From the NCBI GenBank assembly GCA_016714985.1, contig JADKBS010000030.1, forward strand, positions 1 to 64,000: DNA of 64,000 nucleotides, read 5' to 3'. The translations under genes and the position numbers were made by a program. Origin of the DNA: Saprospiraceae bacterium. Its GTDB lineage: Bacteria; Bacteroidota; Bacteroidia; Chitinophagales; Saprospiraceae. Position 1 is the stretch's first letter, and every line of letters starts with the position of its first letter. Below the pieces are notes generated by a model. It saw only the letters and a list, made by a program, of their open reading frames with translations, made no database searches and had not been told where the DNA came from. Positions 53,928 to 62,564 of the stretch are shown one piece after another.

Positions 53928-55766
53928 TCATTCTACGGTGACTGATTTCGCCAAATTGCGGGGCTGGTCAACGTTGCATCCACGCATGACGGCGATATAA
54001 TACGATAAGAGTTGGAGCGGGATGACCGATAAAAGCGGTGTAAATGGCTCCTCTGTATCTGGTATTTCAATGGTATAATCGGCGATGCGGCTAATCTCAT
54101 TGTCACCTTCCGTGACGATGGCCAGCACGACACCCTTGCGGGCCTTCACTTCCTGGATGTTGGAAACGATTTTATCGTTCAGGCTCTTGTTCGTGGCAAT
54201 GACGATGACCGGCATGTTCTCATCAATCAAGGCTATGGGGCCGTGCTTCATTTCTGCGGCAGGGTAGCCCTCGGCATGGATGTACGAGATTTCCTTGAGT
54301 TTCAGTGCACCTTCAAGTGCAATCGGGAAGTTATAGCCCCGCCCAAGATACATTGCGTTGGGTGAATCCTTGATTTCGGCGGCAATGTATTTGATTTTAT
54401 CGTTGCTATCGAGCACTTTTTTTACTTTTTCAGGGATATTTTCCAGTTCGATCAGCAGTTTTTTGAAATACTCGTCAGAAATCGTGCCCCGCTCGTGTCC
54501 AATTTGCAAGGCCATCAGTGTCAGCAGGGTCACTTGGGCGGTGAACGCCTTTGTTGAAGCTACGCCGATTTCTGGGCCGCAGTGAATATAGGAACCTGCG
54601 TCGGTTAGGCGGGCAATGCTTGAGCCAACCACGTTCACGATGCCATAGAGCAGTGCGCCGTTCTTCTTGGCTAACTCTAGGGCGGCGTAGGTGTCTGCGG
54701 TTTCCCCAGATTGTGAAATAGCAATGACAACGTCTTTGTCCGTGATTACCGGATTGCGGTAGCGAAACTCGGAGGCATACTCCACTTCAACAGGAATACG
54801 GGCGAGGTCTTCAAACAAGTATTCGGCAATGAGGCCAGCGTGCCAAGAAGTGCCGCAGCCAAGGATGATGAACCGCTGGGCGTCTTTAACTATGTCCACA
54901 TGGTCATCCATGCCACCAAGGCGCACCCAGCCTTCTTCGGCGTTGATGCGGCCACGCATTGCATCTTGAATGGTGGTCGGCTGTTCATATATTTCCTTCA
55001 ACATGAAATAGTCGTAGCCGCCCTTTTCCATGCGCTCGATTTCCATGTTCAGTTCATCCACGAATGGGGTATGCACCTCGTTGTCAATGGTGCGGATCTC
55101 GTACTTGCCGTTGCGGTGCATGGTGGCAATGTGCTCGTCTTCGAGATAGACTACTTTTTTGGTGTATTCAACAATGGGCGTTCCGTCGGAGGCGAGGAAG
55201 AATTCGTCATCTCCGATGCCAACCACCAGTGGGCTTCCTTTGCGCGCTGCGACCAACTTGTCGGGGTCATTTTTGTCTATAACAACAATAGCGTAGGCTC
55301 CCACGACCTTTGACAGCGCCACGCGTACCGCCTCTTCGATGGGCAAGTTGTCCTGCTTTTGAACCTCCTCAATCAGGTGTACCAATACTTCGGTATCCGT
55401 CTGTGATTTGAAAGTATGACCCTTTTTCTCAAGCGCATGTTTGATGGGGGAATAGTTTTCAATGATGCCATTGTGGACGAGGGTAAGCCGCCCGTCACTA
55501 GAACAATGCGGGTGGGCATTTATGTCGTCGGGTTTGCCATGGGTGGCCCAACGGGTATGCCCAATGCCGGAGCTGCCTGAAATGTTTTGGTGCTTGGCAA
55601 AGTCCACGAGTTCTTGCACTTTGCCCCTTTTTTTGTAAATATTGAGACTGCCATTCATCAACGCGATACCAGCGCTGTCATAGCCCCGGTATTCCAAACG
55701 CTGTAAGCCTTTGATGAGGATTGGATAGGCTTCTTTGTTGCCGATATAGGCGATTATTCCGCACAT
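53928..55766 (-). CDS. glmS: Glucosamine-6-phosphate synthase (isomerising)
   Basis: Converts fructose-6-phosphate and glutamine to glucosamine-6-phosphate, the entry to peptidoglycan and LPS sugar synthesis. The 612-residue protein starts MCGIIAYIGNKEAYPILIKG, so Cys1 is the glutaminase nucleophile after Met removal. HTRWATHGKPDDINAHPHCS, and the two SIS domains (FIILGCGTSWHAGLIAEYLF, LGRGYNFPIALEGALKLKEI) are intact, and the C-terminus is NLAKSVTVE. No glmS ribozyme was looked for successfully in the 190-base leader; the gap contains two -7-like boxes instead. Confidence 0.97.
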   Translation of the reverse strand: MCGIIAYIGNKEAYPILIKGLQRLEYRGYDSAGIALMNGSLNIYKKRGKVQELVDFAKHQNISGSSGIGHTRWATHGKPDDINAHPHCSSDGRLTLVHNGIIENYSPIKHALEKKGHTFKSQTDTEVLVHLIEEVQKQDNLPIEEAVRVALSKVVGAYAIVVIDKNDPDKLVAARKGSPLVVGIGDDEFFLASDGTPIVEYTKKVVYLEDEHIATMHRNGKYEIRTIDNEVHTPFVDELNMEIERMEKGGYDYFMLKEIYEQPTTIQDAMRGRINAEEGWVRLGGMDDHVDIVKDAQRFIILGCGTSWHAGLIAEYLFEDLARIPVEVEYASEFRYRNPVITDKDVVIAISQSGETADTYAALELAKKNGALLYGIVNVVGSSIARLTDAGSYIHCGPEIGVASTKAFTAQVTLLTLMALQIGHERGTISDEYFKKLLIELENIPEKVKKVLDSNDKIKYIAAEIKDSPNAMYLGRGYNFPIALEGALKLKEISYIHAEGYPAAEMKHGPIALIDENMPVIVIATNKSLNDKIVSNIQEVKARKGVVLAIVTEGDNEISRIADYTIEIPDTEEPFTPLLSVIPLQLLSYYIAVMRGCNVDQPRNLAKSVTVE

Positions 55767-55842
55767 GATGGTGAAAATAGTGAGTGAAAAATGACCGAAA
55801 CTTTCATGATAGCGCTGCGCCGTCGGTTTGTTTCATTTAGTG

Positions 55843-55850
55843 CAAATCTA
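55843..55850 (-). promoter_or_regulatory. Proximal -7 box of glmS
   Basis: TAGATTTG on the minus strand fits TAnnTTTG and lies 77 bases before the glmS ATG. Confidence 0.45.
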
Positions 55851-55929
55851 ATGTATTTGCATGCCTGAATGTTCAATCGAAATTGTACATCTTCATAAGA
55901 AATGCCCGAATAGACACTAAACTCAGTGA

Positions 55930-55956
55930 CAAAGATAATGGGGTAAAGTAGTTTTC
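55930..55956 (-). promoter_or_regulatory. Distal promoter of glmS
   Basis: TATCTTTG on the minus strand (55,930-55,937) has a TTG about 19 bases farther upstream, overlapping the 3' end of the DUF4270 gene. Its downstream bases GTCAC(T)GAG resemble those after the candidate small-RNA promoter at 41,268. Confidence 0.45.
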
Positions 55957-57307
55957 AATACCTCGTAAAGCTCAATCTGAGTTTAGCGGGTGATGTTGTA
56001 TTGGAAGGCCCCCCAAGCACGACTCTCGCCGCACGTTCATTGCGTAGGTGAACCGTGAACCTAATTTTTTTGGTGGAACTGCCATCAATCACCTTTTGCA
56101 GGTGGGCTGAAAGCGAGACCTTGTAAAAATCTTCGTCCGCTACTGCCTTTCCCCCGAAATAGTTGCCGAAATCATCGGTAGCCAAGTTCAAAAGGGGCAA
56201 GTAGATATCGTCAATCAAGAGCAATGTGGTATCAGAAACGACCTCTGTTGCATAAAGTTGGGCGACAGGGCCATTCTTATCGTTGTCATTGTTCAGCGAT
56301 ATGATGGGCAGCACCAGTTCTGCTTTATTGATGATGATGCCGCGCATTTCCTCTGCATACGGGATTTCCAATTCAAAGTTCAACCCATTTAGCCCTTGTA
56401 AGAAGATTAAATCATCGGGTCTCTCTTCACCTGCTTGGCTGATGTAAGGTTCCACGGTGGTTCCAGTGTAATAGTTGCGTTGGTGAAGTACGACGGGGTT
56501 CCCAGAGAAGATGCGAAAATCGTAGCTCAAAGTGTCTGTTCCATCCCGGTAGTAAAAGCGCAGGTTGCTGAGGGGGTCACGCATTTTGAAACTGAGGAGT
56601 CCAGCATTTTGTGAGCTTGGCTTCAGCCAAAGCCCCTTGAAGTACTCCAAGAAGCTGCTATCGTTGGCAATGGTGGCCGAGTCAAGGCTGAAGAAAGGGA
56701 CAAACCTTGCCGGGTCGAGTTTGATGCGAAGGTGGGCAGGGCTTTTCACCTGCCGAAGGGTATCGGAGTTGGGCTCCAACACCGTGATGCTGTCCGTCAG
56801 GTTGGGGATAAAACTGTGTACGGCCAATGGTACGGCGCTGACCGAAAAGCTGTCGGAGTTGGTGTATTCCTCGTCAGGATCCAAGCTTTCAGCCATTTCA
56901 TAAACTTCAATGGTAAATTGCTCGTCCAATTTCCCATAAGAGAGGCTGGCATTATAGGGCAGCATCAATACCACAGAGTCGAGAATTTGGCTTGGGTCAA
57001 ATTTCGGGAGGTTTGAATTGGTCACGTATTGGGCATAGACGCTGGCCACTGTCCTGCCGAAAACAGGATCTTGAAAATCGCCGAAAGTGAAATTCTGGAA
57101 CAGAACGGCATTGGTGCCTGTTCTCCAGACTACCAAGGAGTCGTTTGGAATCGTTCTTGCCTTTAGGGTCAATGTGTCCGTGAATTCAATATCCAATTGG
57201 TCGCCCGAGAGCAAGTCGGAACCGATAACGGTTGGGTCATTGCAGGCGAAGAAGGCGACAAAAAAAAATGACAGCACCCAAAGTGCTGGTTTGGTAAGTT
57301 TCTTCAT
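55955..57307 (-). CDS. DUF4270 lipoprotein
   Basis: A 450-residue lipoprotein of the DUF4270 family: signal LTKPALWVLSFFFVAFFAC with a lipid cysteine at about residue 20, then CNDPTVIGSDLLSGDQLDIE. The beta-rich body has GRTVASVYAQYVTNSNLPKF and many Tyr/Asp strand pairs, and ends VVLGGPSNTTSPAKLRLSFT. It is likely exposed at the outer membrane; the family role is unknown. The start MKKLTKP at 57,307 is preferred to a TTG-started frame at 57,403 because the extra codons fall in twin-hairpin copy C, only 45 bases upstream. Confidence 0.82.
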   Translation of the reverse strand: MKKLTKPALWVLSFFFVAFFACNDPTVIGSDLLSGDQLDIEFTDTLTLKARTIPNDSLVVWRTGTNAVLFQNFTFGDFQDPVFGRTVASVYAQYVTNSNLPKFDPSQILDSVVLMLPYNASLSYGKLDEQFTIEVYEMAESLDPDEEYTNSDSFSVSAVPLAVHSFIPNLTDSITVLEPNSDTLRQVKSPAHLRIKLDPARFVPFFSLDSATIANDSSFLEYFKGLWLKPSSQNAGLLSFKMRDPLSNLRFYYRDGTDTLSYDFRIFSGNPVVLHQRNYYTGTTVEPYISQAGEERPDDLIFLQGLNGLNFELEIPYAEEMRGIIINKAELVLPIISLNNDNDKNGPVAQLYATEVVSDTTLLLIDDIYLPLLNLATDDFGNYFGGKAVADEDFYKVSLSAHLQKVIDGSSTKKIRFTVHLRNERAARVVLGGPSNTTSPAKLRLSFTRY

Positions 57308-57351
57308 GCTTGTTGGAGAAGCCGGTGATTTACTGAGAAACAGCAACTGCT

Positions 57352-57475
57352 TGGCAGGGGGTATTTTTTTTGGGGGAAAATTGAAATTTTCCCCCAAAAA
57401 CAACCAGAATGTGGGAGGAGATAGAAAAAAAATTCATTTTTTTCTATCTCCTCCCACACCCTCCGAAATAGTTGC
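57352..57475 (+). repeat. Twin-hairpin repeat, copy C
   Basis: Same two-hairpin plan as copies A and B: GGGGGAAAATT and its complement AATTTTCCCCC in hairpin 1, then TGTGGGAGGAGATAGAAAAA with TTTTTCTATCTCCTCCCACA in hairpin 2. The T in GATAG is matched by A in CTATC on the other side, whereas copies A and B have GAGAG/CTCTC, so the stem is preserved by a paired change. Its 3' end differs (CTCCGAAATAGTTGC). It lies in the gap between the starch-synthase gene (downstream end) and DUF4270 (start). Confidence 0.88.
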
Positions 57476-57590
57476 AATAATACAAATATCGGTAGGAAAG
57501 TGCCTGTCAAAGGCTGATTGGTTGTTTGAAGGGAATGAATGAATGCGCACAATTCAAACCCTTCAAACAAATCAACCCTTTTCATCACCA

Positions 57591-58415
57591 TTAAACGGCC
57601 TCTTCTTCCACCAGCATTGAGTTGTAAAATTCAATGTAAGCTGGCAGCATTTCTTCCTCACTGTGGTAGGCGAGGGCCGGCTTACCCGAGGCGATGATCA
57701 TGTCTTCTACATCGGCGGGCAGTTGCTCACTGCCCCGAATGATGGCATCAGCGTAGGCAATGGCGCCTTTGTGCAGCACAACATTGCTCCCCTCCAAATA
57801 AGCGTCAAGGTCTTCACGGCCAAGGTTGTTGATGCTGGCCTTCTCGATAAATGCATTGGAGAAATGGCTATCCATCGAGGAGTCGTATGCCGAATAAATG
57901 ATTTTTGCGTTCTGGAAGAGCGGCTCGGTCTTATAAGCCTCCCTGATGTACATCGGTATGAGCGCCGTCATCCAGCCGTGGCAGTGGATGATGTCGGGTG
58001 GCCAACCGAACTTGCGTACGGTTTCGATTACCCCTTTGCAGAAGAATACCATACGGTCTGGGTTATCTTCATAAGGAGTGCCATCCTCATTGGCGAAACC
58101 AGACTTGCGCTTGAAAAAATCATCGTTGTCAAGGAAGTAAACCTGTAATCTTGCGCCGGGCAACGATGCCACTTTTATGATGAGCGGGTAGTCATCGTCA
58201 TCCACAATGATGTTCATCCCCGAAAGCCTTACCACTTCGTGCAAGCGATGCCTGCGTTCGTTGATAACACCGTAGCGGGGCATCAGCACCCTGATTTCCA
58301 TGCCGTTTGACTGGGCATATTCCGGTAGCTTTTTCACCACCTCTGATACCTCCGTAATGGCGGTATAGGGGTCCAACTCCTGCGTCACAAACAAAAGCTT
58401 TTTCTTTTCTACCAT
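57591..58415 (-). CDS. Starch/glycogen synthase N-terminal domain protein
   Basis: A 274-residue protein matching only the GT-B N-terminal half of glycogen synthase: KKLLFVTQELDPYTAITEVS, EIRVLMPRYGVINERRHRLH, FFCKGVIETVRKFGWPPDII with HCHGWMTALIPMYI, and KIIYSAYDSSMDSHFSNAFI. The KxGGL motif of active synthases is replaced by the ITEVSEVV opening, and no C-terminal nucleotide-binding half follows. Such stand-alone N domains next to panC are frequent in Bacteroidota. It may not make glycogen; the role is unknown. Confidence 0.82.
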   Translation of the reverse strand: MVEKKKLLFVTQELDPYTAITEVSEVVKKLPEYAQSNGMEIRVLMPRYGVINERRHRLHEVVRLSGMNIIVDDDDYPLIIKVASLPGARLQVYFLDNDDFFKRKSGFANEDGTPYEDNPDRMVFFCKGVIETVRKFGWPPDIIHCHGWMTALIPMYIREAYKTEPLFQNAKIIYSAYDSSMDSHFSNAFIEKASINNLGREDLDAYLEGSNVVLHKGAIAYADAIIRGSEQLPADVEDMIIASGKPALAYHSEEEMLPAYIEFYNSMLVEEEAV

Positions 58416-58465
58416 GTTGTTTTATGTTTTTTTGACAAAAAAAATAGTCTCAATGAACTTGGCCG

Positions 58466-58473
58466 CAAAGATA
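58466..58473 (-). promoter_or_regulatory. Candidate -7 box for the starch-synthase-domain gene
   Basis: TATCTTTG on the minus strand, 51 bases before the ATG at 58,415. It is the best promoter-like site in this divergent gap and lies next to the palindromic element. No -33 TTTG is apparent. Confidence 0.4.
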
Positions 58474-58617
58474 CTAAAAAAAAATGCGGATTAATGCACC
58501 GTTCGGCTACATATTATTTTTCTGGAAGAGGATAAAGCTGAACCGCAGCCTGTAAAACTGCCGAGCATCGTACCTAAAATCGGCTACTTTTGCCATCTAG
58601 AGAGGAACGTACACTCC

Positions 58618-58976
58618 AAAAGGCAGAGGCGATTGGTTCTATTTTTTTGATTTCAGCTATAAGATAGACCCTGTCTGCTGACAGGTGAAGTTTACCCACA
58701 AGTTTTGCAATTGAGCAGACTTCCTTGTGCCGTAGGCACAAAATATTGGTAGAAAAGGTTGAAAAACGGGTCTGCGTGCCGTAGGTACGCTACCTGTTTG
58801 CCTGAAAATAGCGTACCTACGGCACGCAAGGTGCTAGCTTAACTCGTTCACTACCAATATATTGTACCTACGGCACATCCCGAAAGTTGTGGGTAAACTT
58901 CACCTGCCGACAGGCAGGTTATATCTGAAATCAATTCAATCGAGATTTTGTAGAACCAATCGCCTCTGCCCAAAAG
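58618..58976. repeat. Nested 359-base palindromic element
   Basis: The ends AGGCAGAGGCGATTGGTTCT (58,622) and AGAACCAATCGCCTCTGCCC (58,953) are reverse complements. Moving inward, AGGTGAAGTTTACCCACAA pairs with TTGTGGGTAAACTTCACCT, then GTGCCGTAGGCAC...ATTGGTAG (58,728) pairs with CTACCAAT...GTACCTACGGCAC (58,852), and in the centre GCGTGCCGTAGGTACGCT (58,775) pairs perfectly with its complement at 58,811. No coding frame fits. It fills the gap between two divergent genes (starch-synthase domain and panC). Confidence 0.85.
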
Positions 58977-59061
58977 GGTGAACCATTCTCCGTCCACCGT
59001 TAGCCGTTAGCCGTCCACCGCAGCCCGTTGGCCGTCCACCGTTAGCCATAAGCCATAATAC

Positions 59062-59913
59062 ATGTTTCTATTCAAAAAAGTAGCTGACCTTCACCATTTT
59101 CTCCATGTCCGCAAAAAGCAGGGCCAAACAGTTGGCTTCGTGCCAACGATGGGGGCACTCCACCAAGGCCATGCCACCCTCGTGCGCCAGGCTTCAAATG
59201 CCACGGATATCGCCGTTTGCAGCATCTTCGTCAACCCCACTCAATTCAACGAGGCAACCGACCTAAGAAAATATCCTCGCACCCCAGAAAAGGACATCGC
59301 CCTGCTGCTCGAATCTGGCTGCTCGGTGCTCTTCTTGCCCGATGTGCCAGAAGTCTATCCCGATGGCCAGCAATCCAAATTGGACATTGACTTCGAACAG
59401 CTCGACCAGCCGATGGAGGGGGTGCATCGTCCTGGCCATTTTAAGGGGATGGCCCAAGTAGTGAAACGCCTGCTCGACATCGTGCAACCCGACCAGCTCT
59501 TCATGGGGCAAAAGGACTACCAGCAGTTTGCTATCGTGCAGCATTTGATTTCTGTGCTCCATTTGCCAGTTAAGTTGGTGATGAGCGCTACCTTGCGGGA
59601 GCCAGATGGCCTAGCCATGAGCAGCCGCAACATGCACCTATCGCCTGACCAGCGGGCCATCGCTCCCCTCGTCTTCCAAACCCTCAACTGGGCCAAAGAA
59701 GCCTTGAAGGTCGAAAGCCCTCCGGCAATTGCTGCTGCTGCAATGAAGGCCCTGACCGTGCCCGGCATCGTGCCAGAATATTTTGAAATTGTGGATGGAA
59801 AAACGCTTCAGTCCATTGAAAATCTGGACGAACATGACCATGTGGTGGCTTGCACTGCCGTCAAGGTAGGGGAGGTCAGGTTGATTGATAATTTGGAGAT
59901 GAAGAATTTGTAA
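59062..59913 (+). CDS. panC: Pantothenate synthetase
   Basis: Joins pantoate and beta-alanine with ATP to make pantothenate, the coenzyme A precursor. The 283-residue protein has VGFVPTMGALHQGHATLVRQ with the HIGH-like motif (HQGH), SIFVNPTQFNEATDLRKYPR, LFMGQKDYQQFAIVQ (QKDxQQ), and SSRNMHLSPDQRA. All are conserved. The start at 59,062 follows GTCCACCGTTAGCC word repeats (58,985-59,050). No panB or panD is adjacent. Confidence 0.95.
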   Translation: MFLFKKVADLHHFLHVRKKQGQTVGFVPTMGALHQGHATLVRQASNATDIAVCSIFVNPTQFNEATDLRKYPRTPEKDIALLLESGCSVLFLPDVPEVYPDGQQSKLDIDFEQLDQPMEGVHRPGHFKGMAQVVKRLLDIVQPDQLFMGQKDYQQFAIVQHLISVLHLPVKLVMSATLREPDGLAMSSRNMHLSPDQRAIAPLVFQTLNWAKEALKVESPPAIAAAAMKALTVPGIVPEYFEIVDGKTLQSIENLDEHDHVVACTAVKVGEVRLIDNLEMKNL

Positions 59914-59991
59914 AAATAAAACAAATTGTTTTTGATAATTAAAAACAATTTGTTTTATGTTTGTGGCTCATTGTTTCAAACCGATGCAGCC

Positions 59992-60702
59992 ATGAAAAAA
60001 GAATCGACCGCACATGTCGTTTTCCTGTTCGTAAAAGACAACTGGTTCAAGCTGTCCCTCACTGCCTTGATGCTGTTTGCTTGGTTTCGCAAGGACCTCA
60101 GCTTTCAGGTCAAGATGGACGAATCGCCCTACCGATTGGAGAAATCCGCAGGCAAGCCCAAGGAGAAATATACGGAGTCCATCCCCCTTTCGGCAGCACT
60201 GCCCAAGACTGGCCGTATGGAGGCACCCTCCATCAACCTGCCCGGGTTCGGCTCTATGGGCAGCACCGATGACTACCCCAGCGTTGGCGAGGCCGAAAAA
60301 CATGCTTACCTCGCCCGCTTTGCCAAGGTGGCCAGGGAAGAGCAGAAGCGCTTTGGCATACCTGCCAGCATCATACTTGCCGTGTCGTTGCATCAAAGCG
60401 CCGCTGGCCAGCGCGACGTTACCACCGACATCAACAACCATTTTGCCATGCCCTGCAATGCAGAATGGAACGGGGCCTGCCGGGAGTTTCAAGGGCATAC
60501 CTACCGCAAATACAGCTCTGCCTGGGCCAGCTTCCGTGATTTCAGCCTCTATTCCAAGGAGCACTTCGCCCGCCTAAAGGGTGCCGACTACGAGGCGTGG
60601 GCACTCGCACTCGAAAACGAAGGCTTCGGGGAAACCGACAATTTTGCGAAGGAAATCATTGAACTTATCCAAGGCTATAGATTGGATGCTGCGGACAAGT
60701 GA
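59992..60702 (+). CDS. Glucosaminidase (GH73)-like membrane-anchored protein
   Basis: A 236-residue protein with one N-terminal anchor (NWFKLSLTALMLFAWFRKDL). The C-terminal 140 residues have the GH73/FlgJ pattern: FGIPASIILAVSLHQSAAGQ, NNHFAMPCNA, and YRKYSSAWASFRDFSLYSKE. In active GH73 enzymes the first block reads ALESGWG with a catalytic Glu; here the matching place is HQSAAG, so the Glu is missing. The protein may bind but not cut peptidoglycan. The start at 59,992 puts the anchor near the N-terminus; a longer frame begins in poor sequence. It follows panC by 78 bases. Confidence 0.78.
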   Translation: MKKESTAHVVFLFVKDNWFKLSLTALMLFAWFRKDLSFQVKMDESPYRLEKSAGKPKEKYTESIPLSAALPKTGRMEAPSINLPGFGSMGSTDDYPSVGEAEKHAYLARFAKVAREEQKRFGIPASIILAVSLHQSAAGQRDVTTDINNHFAMPCNAEWNGACREFQGHTYRKYSSAWASFRDFSLYSKEHFARLKGADYEAWALALENEGFGETDNFAKEIIELIQGYRLDAADK

Positions 60703-60790
60703 AACTGGATGCTACTCGATGCTATCAGCTTAGGGCAAACTACCAACATTCAGTATCTGCCAGCAGACCACCGCTATCCAGCATCCAGCA

Positions 60791-61783
60791 TCATCCAGCA
60801 TCCATCATTTTATTCCAGTATTCATTCATCATTGCCCAATAACCAATAATTTCCTCATGGGAAGCGCTGCCAAGCAAGGCTACTTTCAGGCGCACGTTGG
60901 CCCGGTAAGCCTTGAAGAAAAGAAACAGCAGTTCGTCCTCGGGTATTTCTATGCATGAATGTTCCTGTTGGTAGAAACGGAGGAAAGCCACGCCAAGGTC
61001 AGTTCGGTCGTGGTGGTCGAAATCCATGCAAAGAAAAGCCAGTTCGTTCAGCACATCGAGGTGGCGCAGGTGCGGGTTGAACTCGATGCAGTCAAATATG
61101 ATAGGCGGCGCTGTCAGGAAAACATTCCGGCAATGAAGGTCCCCATGGCCGTCCACCCAAAGCCCGTTGGCAGCCCTTTCTTTTAGCCGTTTTCCGTGTT
61201 TGTCAATGAAAAACGACAGTTGGTTTTTCATGGCTTCAAGCGTCGGCCTTGTGCCATTTCCAAGCGTCGCAAACAGCTTCGTTTCATGGTGGAACAAATC
61301 CGCAAAATCGTTCACCATTTCATTTGGGTCGAAATGTGGGTGCAGCAGTACGTGATTTTGGTGGAAAACAGCAATCGAATGGGCAAGTGGCCGTAGGTCT
61401 TCAGCTGTTACCTCTCCAGCTTTGAGCAGGACATCCAATTGGCGGTGGTTGTCTTCCCGGTGCATCCATACGGCATAGTCCACGGGGTTTTGGATACCTT
61501 CGGCAATGTGCAATTGGCCATTTTTACTGCCAATCGTCAATACGCCGAGATAGGTGTCGGGCGCAAGCCGTCTATTTAGCCTGTACTCATCTTGGCAGAA
61601 CTTCTTGCGGGCGAGCAAAGTACTATAATCCAAAAAGTCGTAGCGGACGGGCCTCTTTATTTTGAAGGCAAAATCAGGTGTAAGGATGACCCACGAGATA
61701 TGTGTCTCGACGAGCGTGGCCCCTTTTCCGCTACCGGGGAAGGCCCTTCGCTCAAGGATTTCCAACACTTGCTTTTTGTCCAT
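60791..61783 (-). CDS. Aminoglycoside-phosphotransferase-like protein (COG2187)
   Basis: A 330-residue protein of the kinase-like COG2187 group. The opening block THISWVILTPDFAFKIKRPV holds the nucleotide-binding Lys, and LWVDGHGDLHCRNVFLTAPP with IIFDCIEFNPHLRHLDVLNE holds the catalytic HGDLH and the metal Asp. Substrate is unknown. The start at 61,783 (MDKKQVLEILERRAFPGSGK) is chosen because it is the first in-frame codon with conserved sequence, and it makes the gene overlap the upstream kinase by 32 bases. In many bacteria these two families occur as one fused protein. Confidence 0.85.
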   Translation of the reverse strand: MDKKQVLEILERRAFPGSGKGATLVETHISWVILTPDFAFKIKRPVRYDFLDYSTLLARKKFCQDEYRLNRRLAPDTYLGVLTIGSKNGQLHIAEGIQNPVDYAVWMHREDNHRQLDVLLKAGEVTAEDLRPLAHSIAVFHQNHVLLHPHFDPNEMVNDFADLFHHETKLFATLGNGTRPTLEAMKNQLSFFIDKHGKRLKERAANGLWVDGHGDLHCRNVFLTAPPIIFDCIEFNPHLRHLDVLNELAFLCMDFDHHDRTDLGVAFLRFYQQEHSCIEIPEDELLFLFFKAYRANVRLKVALLGSASHEEIIGYWAMMNEYWNKMMDAG

Positions 61784-62270
61784 TTTGTATATGTTCAACA
61801 ACGCTTTTTGCCAAATCATCAGCGCAAGCTTTTGAAGTGTCAATGGTCAAGTGCGAGCCTTCCAATGGCTCAAAAGCAGCCGCTATTTTTTCAAAAACCG
61901 ATAGACTGGCCTCGCTGTCGGCCCTTGGCATGGCCACTCGCTGACGTAATATTTCATTGGGGGCGGTGGCCAATACCCAAATGGCTTTGACACCTAATTG
62001 CTTGGCAACCAAATCAAACGGATTGCGCAGCGAAGCAAGGTAGAACGTGCTGTCCACCACCACAGTTTCCCCCGCCTCAAGTGCCAGCCTCGTTCGTGAA
62101 AGCAGCTCGTTGTAAACCGCTGCCTTGTCCGCCGGCTGGTAATGCCCCCACAACTCCAGTTCCCGCCTGACTTGGTCGGAATGGAAATGCTTGGCATTCA
62201 ATAGTTGTGAAATGGCCTGGGCCAAACTCGTCTTGCCGCTGCCGGGAAGCCCGGCGATGAGGATTAGCAT
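61752..62270 (-). CDS. P-loop kinase (COG0645-like)
   Basis: A 172-residue ATPase with Walker A LIAGLPGSGKTSLAQAISQL near the N-terminus, VVVDSTFYLASLRNPFDLVA (Walker B and lid region), and LRQRVAMPRADSEASLS. It belongs to the small kinase group that is often fused to, or overlaps with, COG2187. The start at 62,270 (MLILIAG) is chosen since the P-loop should be near the N-terminus. The 3' end overlaps the start of the COG2187 gene by 32 bases, so the two are expressed together. Confidence 0.82.
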   Translation of the reverse strand: MLILIAGLPGSGKTSLAQAISQLLNAKHFHSDQVRRELELWGHYQPADKAAVYNELLSRTRLALEAGETVVVDSTFYLASLRNPFDLVAKQLGVKAIWVLATAPNEILRQRVAMPRADSEASLSVFEKIAAAFEPLEGSHLTIDTSKACADDLAKSVVEHIQNGQKASVGNP

Positions 62271-62564
62271 AGAATATATACTGCGAGCCGCCAAGTTCTC
62301 CCGAAAAATCGGGACAGGTCGTGCATGGTTGAAGGGTTGATGTGTTGATTATCAACCCTTATCAACCACATCAACCCTTATCAACCAAGGCACTCATGCC
62401 CAAAACTTGGCGGCGTGAGCTATTGGTTTGGTTTGAGTCGGCAAGTAGCAGACTTTTGCGAAAGCGTTAGCAGACATAAGTCAGGTATTGTTCGTGACTT
62501 TCGTCAAACGGCATGGCTGGGCAATCTGTTGGTGACCCTTAACTACCACTAAGGTGCAGTTTGC
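62271..62564. other. Gap with CAACCCTTATCAACC words
   Basis: CAACCCTTATCAACCACATC and CAACCCTTATCAACC (62,349-62,386) repeat a word also seen at 48,934. On the left, GGTTGAAGGGTTGATGTGTT (62,327) is its reverse complement, so the block folds. The rest, to 62,564, holds nothing I can identify. Confidence 0.5.

Noticed and set aside
55767..55954. glmS ribozyme in the glmS leader
   Set aside because: The leader is short, no ribozyme core was visible, and this ribozyme is mainly found in Firmicutes.
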